Of a DNA stretch of 64,000 bases, positions 15,564-24,241 are shown piece after piece. Below the pieces are notes generated by a model, which did no database searches, was not told where the DNA came from, and was given only the letters and a program-made list of their open reading frames with translations. The first letter of the stretch is position 1; every line of letters starts with the position of its first letter. The position numbers were made by a program, and so were the translations under genes. Source of the stretch: Anaerolineales bacterium (lineage in GTDB: Bacteria > Chloroflexota > Anaerolineae > Anaerolineales > Villigracilaceae); NCBI GenBank assembly GCA_020847435.1, contig JADLBX010000056.1, positions 29,854 to 93,853 on the forward strand. The letters run 5' to 3'.

Positions 15564-15644
15564 CTCCAGCAGAGCTTGAAAATAGTAAAATGGAAACGAT
15601 CCGTTTAAAACCGATTTGCAAACCAATGTAAAGAAGAGAAAGCT

Positions 15645-16859
15645 ATGAAAAAGATTCTAAAGTTTTTAAAATATTGCCTTTACGCAGTTATTTTACTCAT
15701 TGTTCTAGGGTTGGCTACTATTTACATTGGGCATAAATTTATTTTCCCGATTCCTTTCAGCGAAACGCCAACCATTCCTGACCTCAAAGAAGACGGTCTT
15801 TGTCTGGGAGTAGATTGTCAGCCGAAGGCAAGGACGGTGGATGAATTTATTCCAGTTTTTGCGAATCAGATTAAACACTACAACCAAATTGCCCCTTCAC
15901 TTTGGCCAGATAACCAAGTTGAAAACTTGTATGCAGTCGTTCAGAGTATAGAAACGGGAAAATCCTGGTTGATCTCGCCAGAGGGAGAAATTAAATCATT
16001 ATCCACTGAGGAATTGGAAAATTTATGCCCCGTTAGGGCGCAATACAATATCGGCTTTGAACTATGCAGTGGCGGCGATTTCCAAAGCGTTTACTTGGCT
16101 CTTTCGGAAGAGGCACTTGAAAACGTATTGGAGTATCAGAAATACCAGTATTTGGGCGCTTACGATCTGCTGTTGACCTACAACCACGAAATGTTTCATA
16201 AATTGGAACAAGACCAGAAATGGGAATCTCCTGAAACAATTGAGAATAGAGCGCGTGACCCTATGTTCGGCAATCTGGAAGCCAGAACAGAGCGGCTGTT
16301 GATTTCCCAGCTTTTGCAAGAAGCCATAGCCGCTGAAACGGAATCTCAAAGAGAGTCATTGATATTGCAAGCCTTGTCAAACTACCAATATTACAAGGAT
16401 ACTTTTCCTGAAGATTACAAAGCGGCTAGGTATTTCGACAGAATTGAAGGAACAGCGCATTATTATGAAATAGTATCCAGCCTGTATAGCGCTTATCCTG
16501 AACAAGTAAATTCAGAAGATACGCTATATCAAGCGTTGAGTCTTTTGGCGAAAAGTAAGAATCCCCAGCCTTATGAAGAACCAGGCTTGGTCAATGAAAG
16601 CTATGTTCTAGGCGCTTGGGCTGGATTCCTTTTAGATGAAGTGCAAGCGGATAATTCAGAATGGAAAACTGAAATAATGCAAAACCCCGACCTGACGCCT
16701 TTGGACATTTTGGCTCAGCAATATGAAGGCGAATCTCTGCCTGACCCGATTAAGCCTTCGGCGGATCTTGAAGATCAAGTGAAAGATGCGATTCTGAAAG
16801 AAGAGAATAAGGAAGTTGCGCCAGGGATATTTAGATTGTTATATCAGTTGATCTTTTAA
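15645..16859 (+). CDS. Membrane-anchored protein with HExxH motif (putative zincin)
   Basis: The 404-residue protein starts with a basic stretch and one transmembrane segment (about residues 11-30, CLYAVILLIVLGLATIYIGH), so the rest should lie outside the membrane. HEMFH at residues 181-185 is an HExxH zinc-binding motif, and EGTAHYYE at 268-275 could supply a downstream glutamate ligand, a gluzincin-like layout. Four cysteines (53, 58, 128, 141) could form external disulfides. I do not recognise the family. The sequence is more AT-rich than its neighbours. Peptidase activity is inference from motif spacing only. Confidence 0.6.
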   Translation: MKKILKFLKYCLYAVILLIVLGLATIYIGHKFIFPIPFSETPTIPDLKEDGLCLGVDCQPKARTVDEFIPVFANQIKHYNQIAPSLWPDNQVENLYAVVQSIETGKSWLISPEGEIKSLSTEELENLCPVRAQYNIGFELCSGGDFQSVYLALSEEALENVLEYQKYQYLGAYDLLLTYNHEMFHKLEQDQKWESPETIENRARDPMFGNLEARTERLLISQLLQEAIAAETESQRESLILQALSNYQYYKDTFPEDYKAARYFDRIEGTAHYYEIVSSLYSAYPEQVNSEDTLYQALSLLAKSKNPQPYEEPGLVNESYVLGAWAGFLLDEVQADNSEWKTEIMQNPDLTPLDILAQQYEGESLPDPIKPSADLEDQVKDAILKEENKEVAPGIFRLLYQLIF

Positions 16860-16987
16860 TGAAAATGGAAAACGTTCTATAACAAACAAACTGGCGCCAG
16901 GCGAGCAATACGGCTTGTTGTTAGTAGTAAAGGGATTTGATTGTAGAAAACTGTTTTGCGTGTAGAGAAAGCTGTTCAGGAGAGAAA

Positions 16988-19237
16988 ATGGCACAGGAAT
17001 ATATCGAGATACGCGGCGCGCGCGAAAATAACCTGAAGAATGTTTCGTTGAAAATTCCGAAACGAAAGATCACCATTTTTACAGGCGTGTCGGGTTCGGG
17101 CAAATCGTCCATTGTGTTCGACACGATTGCGACCGAGTCGCAGAGATTGCTCAACGAAAACTTCAGCATGTTCGTGCGGAATTTCCTGCCGAAGTACGGA
17201 CAGCCCGACGCCGACTCGATCGAGAACCTGAGCATGTCCATCGTGGTGGATCAGAAGCGGATGGGCGGCGGTTCACACTCGACCGTCGGCACGATCACCG
17301 ATATCAACACGCTTCTGCGCCTGTTATTTTCACGTCTCGGCAAGCCGCACATTGGCTCCGCAAATTTATTCGGCTTCAACGACCCGAAAGGAATGTGCCC
17401 TGAGTGTAACGGCTTGGGTCGCAAGTTGGATGTGGACCTGGATAAATTTTTAGACACATCCAAATCTTTAAACGAAGGAGCGATCCTGTTCTCAGAATAT
17501 GCGGTGAACGGTTGGTATTGGGGGCAACTCATCAGCTCAGGCTTGTTCGACCCCGATAAGAAATTATCCAAATACACCAAAAAAGAAATGGACGACCTGC
17601 TGTACTGCGAGCCGATGAAGATCAAAACAAAGGTCGGGGCAAAAGATTTCAACATGACCTTTGAAGGCATCGTCACCCGCTTCACGAACAAGTACATCAA
17701 ACGGGATTTGAAAACCATGTCCGAGCGGACTCGTAAGTCCGTGGAGCCGTACATGACGATGGGGACATGCCCGCTGTGCAAAGGCGCACGCTTGAGCCAG
17801 GAAACCTTGAAGTGCAAGATCAACGGCTACAACATCGCCGACTTGACGGCGATGGAAATTGCCGAGTTGATCAACGTTGTAAAAACTTTTAAAGACCCAG
17901 CCGCCCAGTCCATTGTCAAAGGGTTAGTGGAACGGTTGGGGCATCTCGTGGATATTGGTCTTGAATATCTCACCCTCAGCCGCGAGACGGATACCCTATC
18001 GGGCGGCGAGTCACAGCGCGTGAAGATCGTCAAACATTTGGGAAGCAGTCTGACGGACGTGATTTACATCTTCGATGAGCCGAGCGTGGGTCTGCATCCG
18101 CGCGATGTGCATCGCATGAATGAGTTATTGCAACGATTGCGGGATAAGGGCAATACGGTTCTTGTCGTGGAGCATGACCCCGATGTGATCAAAGCCGCCG
18201 ACCATGTGGTGGACATTGGTCCGCACGCTGGGACGCATGGCGGAGAGATCGTCTTTGAGGGCAGTTTTGCGAATCTGCTCAAAGCGGACACGCTGACGGG
18301 CAAGCACATGAAAGTCAAAATCCCGTTGAAGGATGAGTTTCGCAAGCCAACAGGCAAGTTGCCGATTAAGAATGCGAAAGCCAACAACCTGCAAAATGTC
18401 AGCGTGGATATTCCAACAGGAATCTTGACCGTCATCACAGGCGTGGCAGGTTCTGGAAAAAGTTCGTTGATCAACGAAGTGTTTTTGCGACAACATCCCG
18501 ATGCGGTCGTGATTGACCAATCGGCGGTGGGCGCAAACAGCCGCTCGAACCCTGCGACGTACACGGGCATTTTGGACGATGTCCGCAAGGCGTTTGCAAC
18601 GGCGAATAAAGTGCAGGCTTCGTTGTTCAGTTTTAACTCGAAGGGCGCGTGTGAGAACTGTCAGGGACTCGGCGTGATCTACACCGATCTGGCGTTTCTC
18701 AGCGAAGCCAAAACTCCGTGCGAAGTCTGCGAGGGCAGGCGTTTCAAAGACGAAGTGTTGAAATATAAACTGAACGGAAAAAATATCTCAGAAGTTTTGG
18801 CGATGAAAGTGGAGGAGGCGCTTGAGTATTTCGAGATTCCCGATGTCAAAAAGAAATTGCAAGCCATGAGCGATGTCGGTCTCGATTATTTGAGCCTGGG
18901 TCAGCCGCTCAGCACGCTTTCGGGCGGGGAATGTCAACGCATCAAACTCGCCAGTGAGTTGCACAAAAAGGGAAGTGTCTACATCATGGACGAACCCACC
19001 ACGGGCTTGCACATGTCCGATATTGGGCATCTCATGCAAGTCATCAATCGTCTCGTGGATACTGGCAATACGGTGGTCGTCATCGAACACAATTTGCATG
19101 TGATCAAGAATGCAGATTGGATCATTGACATGGGTCCCGAGGGCGGCAGTAAGGGCGGCGAAGTCATCTTCGAAGGCACGCCCAAACAACTGTTAAGCGC
19201 GAAGCGTTCCATCACGAGCGAATATATCCAGAACTAA
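16988..19237 (+). CDS. UvrA-like ABC ATPase (short UvrA2/DrrC type)
   Basis: This 749-residue protein has two ABC ATPase halves: Walker A GVSGSGKSS near residue 34 and GVAGSGKSS near 497, signatures LSGGESQRVK and LSGGECQRIK, and Walker B IYIFDEPSVGLHPRD and VYIMDEPTTGLHMSD. Four zinc-type CxxC pairs are visible, including CPECNGLG, CPLCKGA, CENCQGLG and CEVCEGRR. It is about 200 residues shorter than housekeeping UvrA, so it belongs with UvrA2/DrrC-like proteins linked to DNA-damaging drug tolerance. AGGAGA precedes ATG 16988, which I prefer over an earlier in-frame start. Confidence 0.92.
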   Translation: MAQEYIEIRGARENNLKNVSLKIPKRKITIFTGVSGSGKSSIVFDTIATESQRLLNENFSMFVRNFLPKYGQPDADSIENLSMSIVVDQKRMGGGSHSTVGTITDINTLLRLLFSRLGKPHIGSANLFGFNDPKGMCPECNGLGRKLDVDLDKFLDTSKSLNEGAILFSEYAVNGWYWGQLISSGLFDPDKKLSKYTKKEMDDLLYCEPMKIKTKVGAKDFNMTFEGIVTRFTNKYIKRDLKTMSERTRKSVEPYMTMGTCPLCKGARLSQETLKCKINGYNIADLTAMEIAELINVVKTFKDPAAQSIVKGLVERLGHLVDIGLEYLTLSRETDTLSGGESQRVKIVKHLGSSLTDVIYIFDEPSVGLHPRDVHRMNELLQRLRDKGNTVLVVEHDPDVIKAADHVVDIGPHAGTHGGEIVFEGSFANLLKADTLTGKHMKVKIPLKDEFRKPTGKLPIKNAKANNLQNVSVDIPTGILTVITGVAGSGKSSLINEVFLRQHPDAVVIDQSAVGANSRSNPATYTGILDDVRKAFATANKVQASLFSFNSKGACENCQGLGVIYTDLAFLSEAKTPCEVCEGRRFKDEVLKYKLNGKNISEVLAMKVEEALEYFEIPDVKKKLQAMSDVGLDYLSLGQPLSTLSGGECQRIKLASELHKKGSVYIMDEPTTGLHMSDIGHLMQVINRLVDTGNTVVVIEHNLHVIKNADWIIDMGPEGGSKGGEVIFEGTPKQLLSAKRSITSEYIQN

Positions 19238-19244
19238 TGAATAA

Positions 19245-19298
19245 CGTCCCGCAGGTTTCCTAAGTTCGACCAGAGTTCCTGCCCAAACCTGCGGGACG
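19245..19298 (+). terminator. Hairpin after the UvrA-like gene
   Basis: CGTCCCGCAGGTTT at 19245-19258 pairs with AAACCTGCGGGACG at 19285-19298, 14 bp around a 26-base loop. No T-run follows, so it may be a repeat or processing hairpin rather than a terminator. Confidence 0.45.
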
Positions 19299-19320
19299 GT
19301 GTTTAACCAAGGAGAAAATC

Positions 19321-19695
19321 ATGGCAGAGTTAACCCCATCCCAACAGATTGATATGTACATCAAAGGATTAACCGACTGGCGCGGGAAATTGCTCGCCCG
19401 CCTGCGGAAGTTGGTCCTCGCATCCGCTTCGGAACTGACCGAAGAGTGGAAGTGGGATACCCCAGTCTGGTCGTTCAGGGGGAACGTGGTTTCAGGCGGC
19501 GTTTTCAAAGACCATGTAAAGTTGAATTTTTTCAAGGGCGCATCGTTGAAAGACCCGAAGAAATTGTTCAACGCAGGTTTGGAAGCCAAAGCCTCGCGCG
19601 GCATTGATTTCCATGAAGACTCGAAAATTGACGAATCTGCTTTGAAGGATCTGGTTCGGGAAGCGGTGGCGTTGAATTCAGCGAAGAAGAAGTAA
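19321..19695 (+). CDS. DUF1801 domain protein
   Basis: The 124-residue protein fits DUF1801, with QIDMYIKGLTDWRGKLLARL, then EEWKWDTPVWSFRGNVVSGG and VFKDHVKLNFFKGASLKDPK. AAGGAGAAAATC precedes the ATG. It follows the UvrA-like gene but is separated by the 19245 hairpin, so co-transcription is uncertain. It is closer to the bacterial 'PF08818 protein' group than the copies at 8077 and 10863. Confidence 0.88.
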   Translation: MAELTPSQQIDMYIKGLTDWRGKLLARLRKLVLASASELTEEWKWDTPVWSFRGNVVSGGVFKDHVKLNFFKGASLKDPKKLFNAGLEAKASRGIDFHEDSKIDESALKDLVREAVALNSAKKK

Positions 19696-19792
19696 AGAAC
19701 ATAATCCGCGCTTCACGAAGCGCGTAGGTGACGTTCTCTAACGTCACCGTTTGCTAGCCCGCCCTCAGCCTGTCGAAGGGGAGAGCGCAAGT

Positions 19793-19856
19793 TGCGAAGC
19801 AATCCCGTATTTCGAGGAGATTGCTTCGTCGCAACAACCGCTCCTCGCAACGACAT
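19793..19856. repeat. REP-like element, right part
   Basis: GCGAAGCAATCCC and GGAGATTGCTTCG form the inner inverted pair, and CTCCTCGCAACGACAT is the right end. The preceding bases (CCCTCAGCCTGTCGAAGGGG) are the reverse of the TTCGACAGGCTCAG word found in the MITE copies. Confidence 0.7.
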
Positions 19857-19900
19857 ATTGAATCTGTGATTTACTGAATTTGGAAAAAAAAGGAGCAGCG

Positions 19901-20470
19901 ATGAGAAAAATAATTGTGCATGAATTCATTACATTAGACGGCGTGATCCAAGCGCCAGGCAGCCCAACCGAAGATACGGATGGCGGTTTTGCTCACGGCG
20001 GCTGGACGCTTCCCTACTGGCATGATGACATCGGCGCGCATTTCGGTCCGATCATGGCGGAAGCCGACACATTGTTGTTGGGACGAAAAACGTGGAAGAT
20101 CCATGGCGACGCGTTTGAGCCGAATCCTGCCGAAGATCCGTTCGCAGGGATGAAGAAGTATGTCGTATCCAGCACATTGAAATCTGTAGAGGGGTGGCGG
20201 GATTCGATCATCATCAGCGGGAATGTGGTCGAAGAAGTTCGCAAACTCAAAAGCCAGGCTGGTAAAAATATCATGATGGATGGAAGCAGCGCCCTAATGC
20301 ATACGTTGATCGAGAACGATCTGGTGGATGAATACGCTTTACATGTCTATCCGCTCGTGCTGGGGACTGGCAAACGCTTGTTCCCCGATGGAAAACATGT
20401 CAGCCTGAAATTGATCGAATCATCTGCATTGCCAACGGGCGTTGTATATCAACAGTACCAGCCTGCTTGA
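19901..20470 (+). CDS. RibD C-terminal / dihydrofolate reductase-like protein, copy 1
   Basis: The 189-residue protein has the fold shared by DHFR and the RibD reductase domain: RKIIVHEFITLDGVIQAPGS, then ADTLLLGRKTWKI, MKKYVVSSTLKS and KNIMMDGSSALMHTLIENDL. These bind NADPH. Homologues are often called dihydrofolate reductase family proteins without shown DHFR activity. AGGAG lies five bases before ATG 19901, which is better than the earlier in-frame start. It is followed by a paralogue 25 bases later. Confidence 0.9.
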   Translation: MRKIIVHEFITLDGVIQAPGSPTEDTDGGFAHGGWTLPYWHDDIGAHFGPIMAEADTLLLGRKTWKIHGDAFEPNPAEDPFAGMKKYVVSSTLKSVEGWRDSIIISGNVVEEVRKLKSQAGKNIMMDGSSALMHTLIENDLVDEYALHVYPLVLGTGKRLFPDGKHVSLKLIESSALPTGVVYQQYQPA

Positions 20471-20495
20471 TAACAGGCTCAACGTGGAGGTTTTG

Positions 20496-21026
20496 ATGCG
20501 TAAAATTCGATATCAGGTCGCATGCAGTTTGGACGGATACATTGCCGATGTGGACGGTAAAACGGGCTGGATCGTGGATGAACCTTCGATAGACTTCGGC
20601 GCGTTGTTCGACCAGTTCGATACACTTCTCATGGGACGCCGCACCTACGAAGGGTTGGTAAAAGACGCCGACGGTTTTTGGGGGAAGACCGTTTATGTTT
20701 TTTCGAAAACACTGCGGCAGGAGGAACATCCTCAAGTCACCGTCGTTTCTGGTAATCCCCAGCCCATGCTCAACGAGATGCGCTCAATGTCTGGAAAGGA
20801 TATCTGGCTATTCGGCGGCGGAGAACTTTTTCAGAGTTTATTGGCTTTGGGCCATGTGGACACGGTCGAGCCAGCGATCATTCCTGTCCTTTTAGGCGGG
20901 GGACGCCCTCTGCTCCCGTCGCCAGCGATCCAACAGGCGCTAACCCTGACTTCTCATCGAGTATTTCCAAGCGGGATTATCTGGCTGGAATACACGATTC
21001 GCAAAAGGGAAGAAGCCAGCGCTTAA
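20496..21026 (+). CDS. RibD C-terminal / dihydrofolate reductase-like protein, copy 2
   Basis: This 176-residue paralogue of the preceding protein shows RKIRYQVACSLDGYIADVDG, FDTLLMGRRTYEG and GKDIWLFGGGELFQSLLALG (NADPH-binding loop). GTGGAGG six bases upstream selects ATG 20496 over an earlier in-frame start. The pair probably reduces pterin- or flavin-like substrates with NADPH, but which one is unknown. Both copies precede the exonuclease gene with short gaps and may form one transcript. Confidence 0.88.
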   Translation: MRKIRYQVACSLDGYIADVDGKTGWIVDEPSIDFGALFDQFDTLLMGRRTYEGLVKDADGFWGKTVYVFSKTLRQEEHPQVTVVSGNPQPMLNEMRSMSGKDIWLFGGGELFQSLLALGHVDTVEPAIIPVLLGGGRPLLPSPAIQQALTLTSHRVFPSGIIWLEYTIRKREEASA

Positions 21027-21042
21027 TCTGTCTAGGAGAAAA

Positions 21043-21912
21043 ATGAAAATCCATTTGATTGACGGCACGTACGAACTCTTCCGCGCCCACTTCGGCGCGC
21101 CGCCGAAAAAATCCCTCAGCGGACAAGAAGTAGGCGCAACGCTGGGACTCGTCCGCAGTTTGTTGATGTTATTGCAAACCGAAGGCGTGACGCACGTCGC
21201 GGTGGCGTTTGACCATGTCATCGAGTCGTTTCGCAACAAAATGTACGCGGGCTACAAGACCAGCGAGGGCGTTGATCCGATCATCTTGAATCAATTTGAA
21301 CTGGCGGAAAAAGCAGTCGCCGCTTTGGGCGTGCCAGTTTGGTCCATGGTCAAATTTGAAGCGGACGATGCGATTGCGACTGCCACCGCAAAATTCAAAA
21401 AGGAAAAATCGGTCGAGCAGATCATCATCTGCTCTGTGGATAAAGACTTGACTCAAATGGTAGACGGCAAGAAAGTGATTTGTTGGGATCGAAGGCGTGA
21501 GATCACCTTGGATGAAAAAGGAGTGGTCGAAAAATTCGGCGTGAAGCCAGAGTCAATTCCCGATTATCTGGCATTGGTCGGTGATTCGGCAGACGGCTAC
21601 CCTGGCATCAAAGGCTGGGGAGAAAAATCCACCGCTTCGATTTTGGCAAAATACAAACACATCGAGTCCATTCCCAAAGACCCGAAGAAGATTCCGCTCA
21701 GTTTGGGGCGTGCAACGACATTGCTTGAAAATTTGCAGGTGAATAATCAAGACGCGTTGCTGTTCAGGGAATTGTCCACGCTTCGGCTGGATGTGCCGCT
21801 GAAAGAATCGCTCAAGGATTTGGAGTGGCGCGGGGCGCGTCCAAGTTTGAGGAAAGTGTGCGCAGAACTAAGGGAGGAAAGAATCGTCGAACGCGTCAAG
21901 AAGTGGCGCTAG
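21043..21912 (+). CDS. 5'-3' exonuclease (FEN/PIN-like)
   Basis: This 289-residue protein resembles the free-standing 5'-nuclease domain of DNA polymerase I. It begins KIHLIDGTYELFRAHFGAPP (metal-site aspartate), continues VAVAFDHVIESFRNKMYAGY and FEADDAIATATAKF (second metal-site cluster), and has the helix-hairpin-helix YPGIKGWGEKSTASILAKY at about residues 186-204. It should trim flaps or RNA primers. The first loop 'PP.KSLSG' differs from E. coli ExoIX. AGGAGAAA precedes the ATG. Confidence 0.92.
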   Translation: MKIHLIDGTYELFRAHFGAPPKKSLSGQEVGATLGLVRSLLMLLQTEGVTHVAVAFDHVIESFRNKMYAGYKTSEGVDPIILNQFELAEKAVAALGVPVWSMVKFEADDAIATATAKFKKEKSVEQIIICSVDKDLTQMVDGKKVICWDRRREITLDEKGVVEKFGVKPESIPDYLALVGDSADGYPGIKGWGEKSTASILAKYKHIESIPKDPKKIPLSLGRATTLLENLQVNNQDALLFRELSTLRLDVPLKESLKDLEWRGARPSLRKVCAELREERIVERVKKWR

Positions 21913-21972
21913 AACGACGACCGCTCAGTCCTATGGCAATCGGTAGTAAAATACTCGTGAATAGGAGTCAAA

Positions 21973-22242
21973 ATGGAAGTTCACGAACTGGTCATTGAAA
22001 TGAAACTGCTGGAGCGGCGATTAACTTTGTATGAGGAAAAGTACGGGATCCTCAGCGAGGATTTTTATGCCGCGCTAGCCGCAGGCAAGTTGGCTGACTA
22101 TGACTCGTACGATGAAACCCGCGCCGATTTTAGCCGTTGGAAGGGGATTTATGAAACCTGGCAGCGACGGAAGGAAGCGTATCGCAAGCAACTTCAGGAA
22201 CGCGGGCTTTCAGATGTGTTGCGCGTTCAACCTGCTTATTGA
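21973..22242 (+). CDS. Small helical protein, probable partner of the TumE-like protein
   Basis: The 89-residue product is highly charged and helical ([20 protein letters not shown], then [19 protein letters not shown]), probably a coiled coil. I do not recognise a family. Its stop codon overlaps the ATG of the next gene (TGATG), so the two are translationally coupled. In similar pairs the small upstream protein acts as antitoxin, and this is the likely role here by position only. GGAGTCAAA precedes the start. Confidence 0.6.
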   Translation: MEVHELVIEMKLLERRLTLYEEKYGILSEDFYAALAAGKLADYDSYDETRADFSRWKGIYETWQRRKEAYRKQLQERGLSDVLRVQPAY

Positions 22243-22661
22243 TGCCAGTCAATCCGCTGAAATCGCTGAACGAGTACAGCGCGTTGATCGCTGAGACGCT
22301 CAGCCAGCCAAACGTTGCAAGTTCTACCGTCTCGGTTTGGTCGGACAGCCCTTACACGGGGATTGCAGAGGGCGAAGCGCTTTTTACAAACGGCTTGCGC
22401 CTGCGGATGAGGGAGGAAGTGGACTTTGACGCGGGGTTGATAATTTCCTACGGATATGAAGTATATCGGGGAGAGGAACGGTTGTATTGGTACGATGACT
22501 TCCCGCATCCCAATGACCCAACTCTGGCGTCAACCATGCCGCACCATAAACATATCCCGCCAGACATCAAGCGCCATCGTGTTCCAGCGCCCAATATGAG
22601 TTTTGTCCAGCCAAATTTGCCCGCGCTGATTGAAGAAATTGAAAAGATTGGGCAATCGTAG
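22242..22661 (+). CDS. TumE-like (DUF6516) putative toxin
   Basis: The 139-residue protein contains the block [20 protein letters not shown] followed by [20 protein letters not shown], which matches the PH..(x)P.HKH...I signature of DUF6516 proteins now called TumE toxins. The ATG at 22242 shares its A with the upstream stop. A TTG one codon earlier is an alternative. TumE-type toxins act with a small partner, and the preceding 89-residue gene fits that place. The target is unknown to me. Confidence 0.7.
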   Translation: MPVNPLKSLNEYSALIAETLSQPNVASSTVSVWSDSPYTGIAEGEALFTNGLRLRMREEVDFDAGLIISYGYEVYRGEERLYWYDDFPHPNDPTLASTMPHHKHIPPDIKRHRVPAPNMSFVQPNLPALIEEIEKIGQS

Positions 22662-22717
22662 CCTTGATCAAGCGGGGATATTTACTGGAGTAACAAGAAG
22701 TTTCGATTGAGGAAAAT

Positions 22718-23200
22718 ATGACCGATATGCTTGTCAAACTCTACGACCTCCCCGAAGCGCCCCCAGATTTCTCCGATCTTGCTCGGTTAGGGATACATGT
22801 TCGCAAGCCATTGGGATCGGAGAAATCTATGGTTGTGGATTGGGTCAGGAAAAATTTTGAAGAAGCGTGGGCGAGCGAAATGGATGTGTCTTTTTCGCGC
22901 ATCCCTGCATCCTGTTATATCGCTCAACAGGGGAAGGAGATCGCTGGGTTTGCGTGCTACGACGCGACCGCGTTGGGGTATTTTGGTCCGATGGGCGTCA
23001 GCGAATCATTTCGTGGAAAAGGGATTGGCAAAGTTTTACTACTCGCCAGTCTGTTTGAAATGAAAGTTAAAGGCTATGGCTACGCCGTCATCGGTTGGGC
23101 GGGTCCGCAGGACTTTTATCACAAAGCCGCTGGGGCAATCGCCATCCCCGATTCAGCGCCAGGGATTTGGAAAGGCTGGCTGGGCGCGGAAAATGAATAG
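22718..23200 (+). CDS. GNAT-family N-acetyltransferase
   Basis: The 160-residue protein carries the acetyl-CoA-binding motif FRGKGIGKVLLLASLFEM (about residues 96-113), following a beta-strand ALGYFGPMGV, as in GNAT enzymes. It lacks any recognisable substrate-binding signature. GAGGAAAAT precedes the ATG. It stands 56 bases after the TumE-like gene and is convergent with metA. Substrate is unknown. Confidence 0.88.
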   Translation: MTDMLVKLYDLPEAPPDFSDLARLGIHVRKPLGSEKSMVVDWVRKNFEEAWASEMDVSFSRIPASCYIAQQGKEIAGFACYDATALGYFGPMGVSESFRGKGIGKVLLLASLFEMKVKGYGYAVIGWAGPQDFYHKAAGAIAIPDSAPGIWKGWLGAENE

Positions 23201-23207
23201 CGCCCTC

Positions 23208-23230
23208 CGTACCGCAAAGTTCACTTTGCG
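23208..23230. repeat. 23-bp palindrome-bearing repeat, copy 2
   Basis: The same 23 bases as 11347-11369, in inverted orientation (CGTACCGCAAAGTTCAC then TTTGCG). It lies between the convergent GNAT and metA genes. Confidence 0.75.
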
Positions 23231-23239
23231 CCGCGTCGA

Positions 23240-24157
23240 TCAGGGAATTTCCTCCACATCATACGGCGTGACTTGGTACACAAAATAATTCAGCCAATTC
23301 GAGAATAACAAATTGGCATGACTGCGCCAGCGGACGTTAGGGATTTGCGCGGGGTCATCCTTCGGATAATAATTTTGGGGGACATGGATCGTCAAACCTT
23401 TGTTCACGTCGCGGTCGTATTCAGATTTGAGAGTCAACGGATCGTACTCGGAATGACCTGTGACGAAGAAATGCCGCCCGTCTTTTGAAGCGACGATGTA
23501 CACGCCCGCTTCATCCGACAGGGCAAGGATCTCCAGCTCGTCGGCTTTCGCGATATCTTCACAGCGGATCTCGGTGTGGCGGGAATGTGGGGCGTAGAAA
23601 AAGTCGTCGAAGCCGCGCAACAGGTTGGAGGTCCGATTCAAGACGCGGTGCTCGTAGACCCCGAACATCTTATTCGGTAGGTCATATTTTGGAACGCCGT
23701 ATTTGCGATACAGCGCGGCTTGCGCGCCCCAGCAAATATTGAACGTGGATTCGACGTGCGTCTCAGCCCAATCGAAAATTTGAGTCAGTTCGTCCCAGTA
23801 ATCCACTTGCTCGAACGGCATCTGTTCCACAGGCGCGCCTGTGACGATCAGCCCGTCGAATTTTTCCCGTTTGATCTCGTCGAAAGTGACGTAATGCTTG
23901 AGCAGATGTTCAGCCGAAGTATTTTTCGATTCGTGGGTGGCGGTGTGGATCAACGTCACATCCACTTGCAATGCCGAGTTGGAAAGCAAACGCAGAAGTT
24001 GCGTCTCGGTGACGACCTTGGTGGGCATCAGGTTCAAAATGGCAACTCGCAACGCGCGGATGTCCTGGTGCGCGGCGCGGTCTTCGTCCATCAGGAAAAT
24101 ATTTTCCCGTTCAAGGATGAAGCGTGCGGGCAGTGTGGTTGGAATTTTTACGGGCAT
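23240..24157 (-). CDS. metA: Homoserine O-acetyltransferase
   Basis: This 305-residue enzyme activates homoserine for methionine synthesis. The family is often annotated as O-succinyltransferase, but residue 111 here is glutamate ([14 protein letters not shown]), the residue that marks acetyl-CoA use in the MetA family; succinyl enzymes have glycine there. Catalytic cysteine 142 is in [13 protein letters not shown], and the histidine/glutamate pair lies in [10 protein letters not shown]. The product feeds MetY, encoded upstream on the same strand. A repeat-armed palindrome separates the two genes, so transcription from the SAM-I riboswitch must pass it. The frame runs to an uninterrupted [13 protein letters not shown] start. 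Confidence 0.93.
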   Translation of the reverse strand: MPVKIPTTLPARFILERENIFLMDEDRAAHQDIRALRVAILNLMPTKVVTETQLLRLLSNSALQVDVTLIHTATHESKNTSAEHLLKHYVTFDEIKREKFDGLIVTGAPVEQMPFEQVDYWDELTQIFDWAETHVESTFNICWGAQAALYRKYGVPKYDLPNKMFGVYEHRVLNRTSNLLRGFDDFFYAPHSRHTEIRCEDIAKADELEILALSDEAGVYIVASKDGRHFFVTGHSEYDPLTLKSEYDRDVNKGLTIHVPQNYYPKDDPAQIPNVRWRSHANLLFSNWLNYFVYQVTPYDVEEIP

Positions 24158-24163
24158 GGGGAA

Positions 24164-24241
24164 TTCAAGGATAAAGGTGGAAGGATGAAGGATGGAATCC
24201 TGCGATCCGATTCATCCTTCCCACTTCATCCTGCATCCTTT
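24164..24241. repeat. Palindrome with arms of 7-nt tandem repeats between metY and metA
   Basis: The left arm contains units of the form AGGATGA (AAGGATAAAGGTGGAAGG, ATGAAGGATGG). The right arm contains the complement (TTCATCCTTCCCACTTCATC, CTGCATCC). It occupies the gap between the metY stop and the metA start. The design resembles 6851-6933 and 26945-27016, with 7- instead of 8-base units. Confidence 0.7.

Noticed and set aside
16860..16987. Possible small gene or tRNA between the zincin-like and UvrA-like genes
   Set aside because: No tRNA arms and no frame with a ribosome site, except that of the UvrA-like gene itself.
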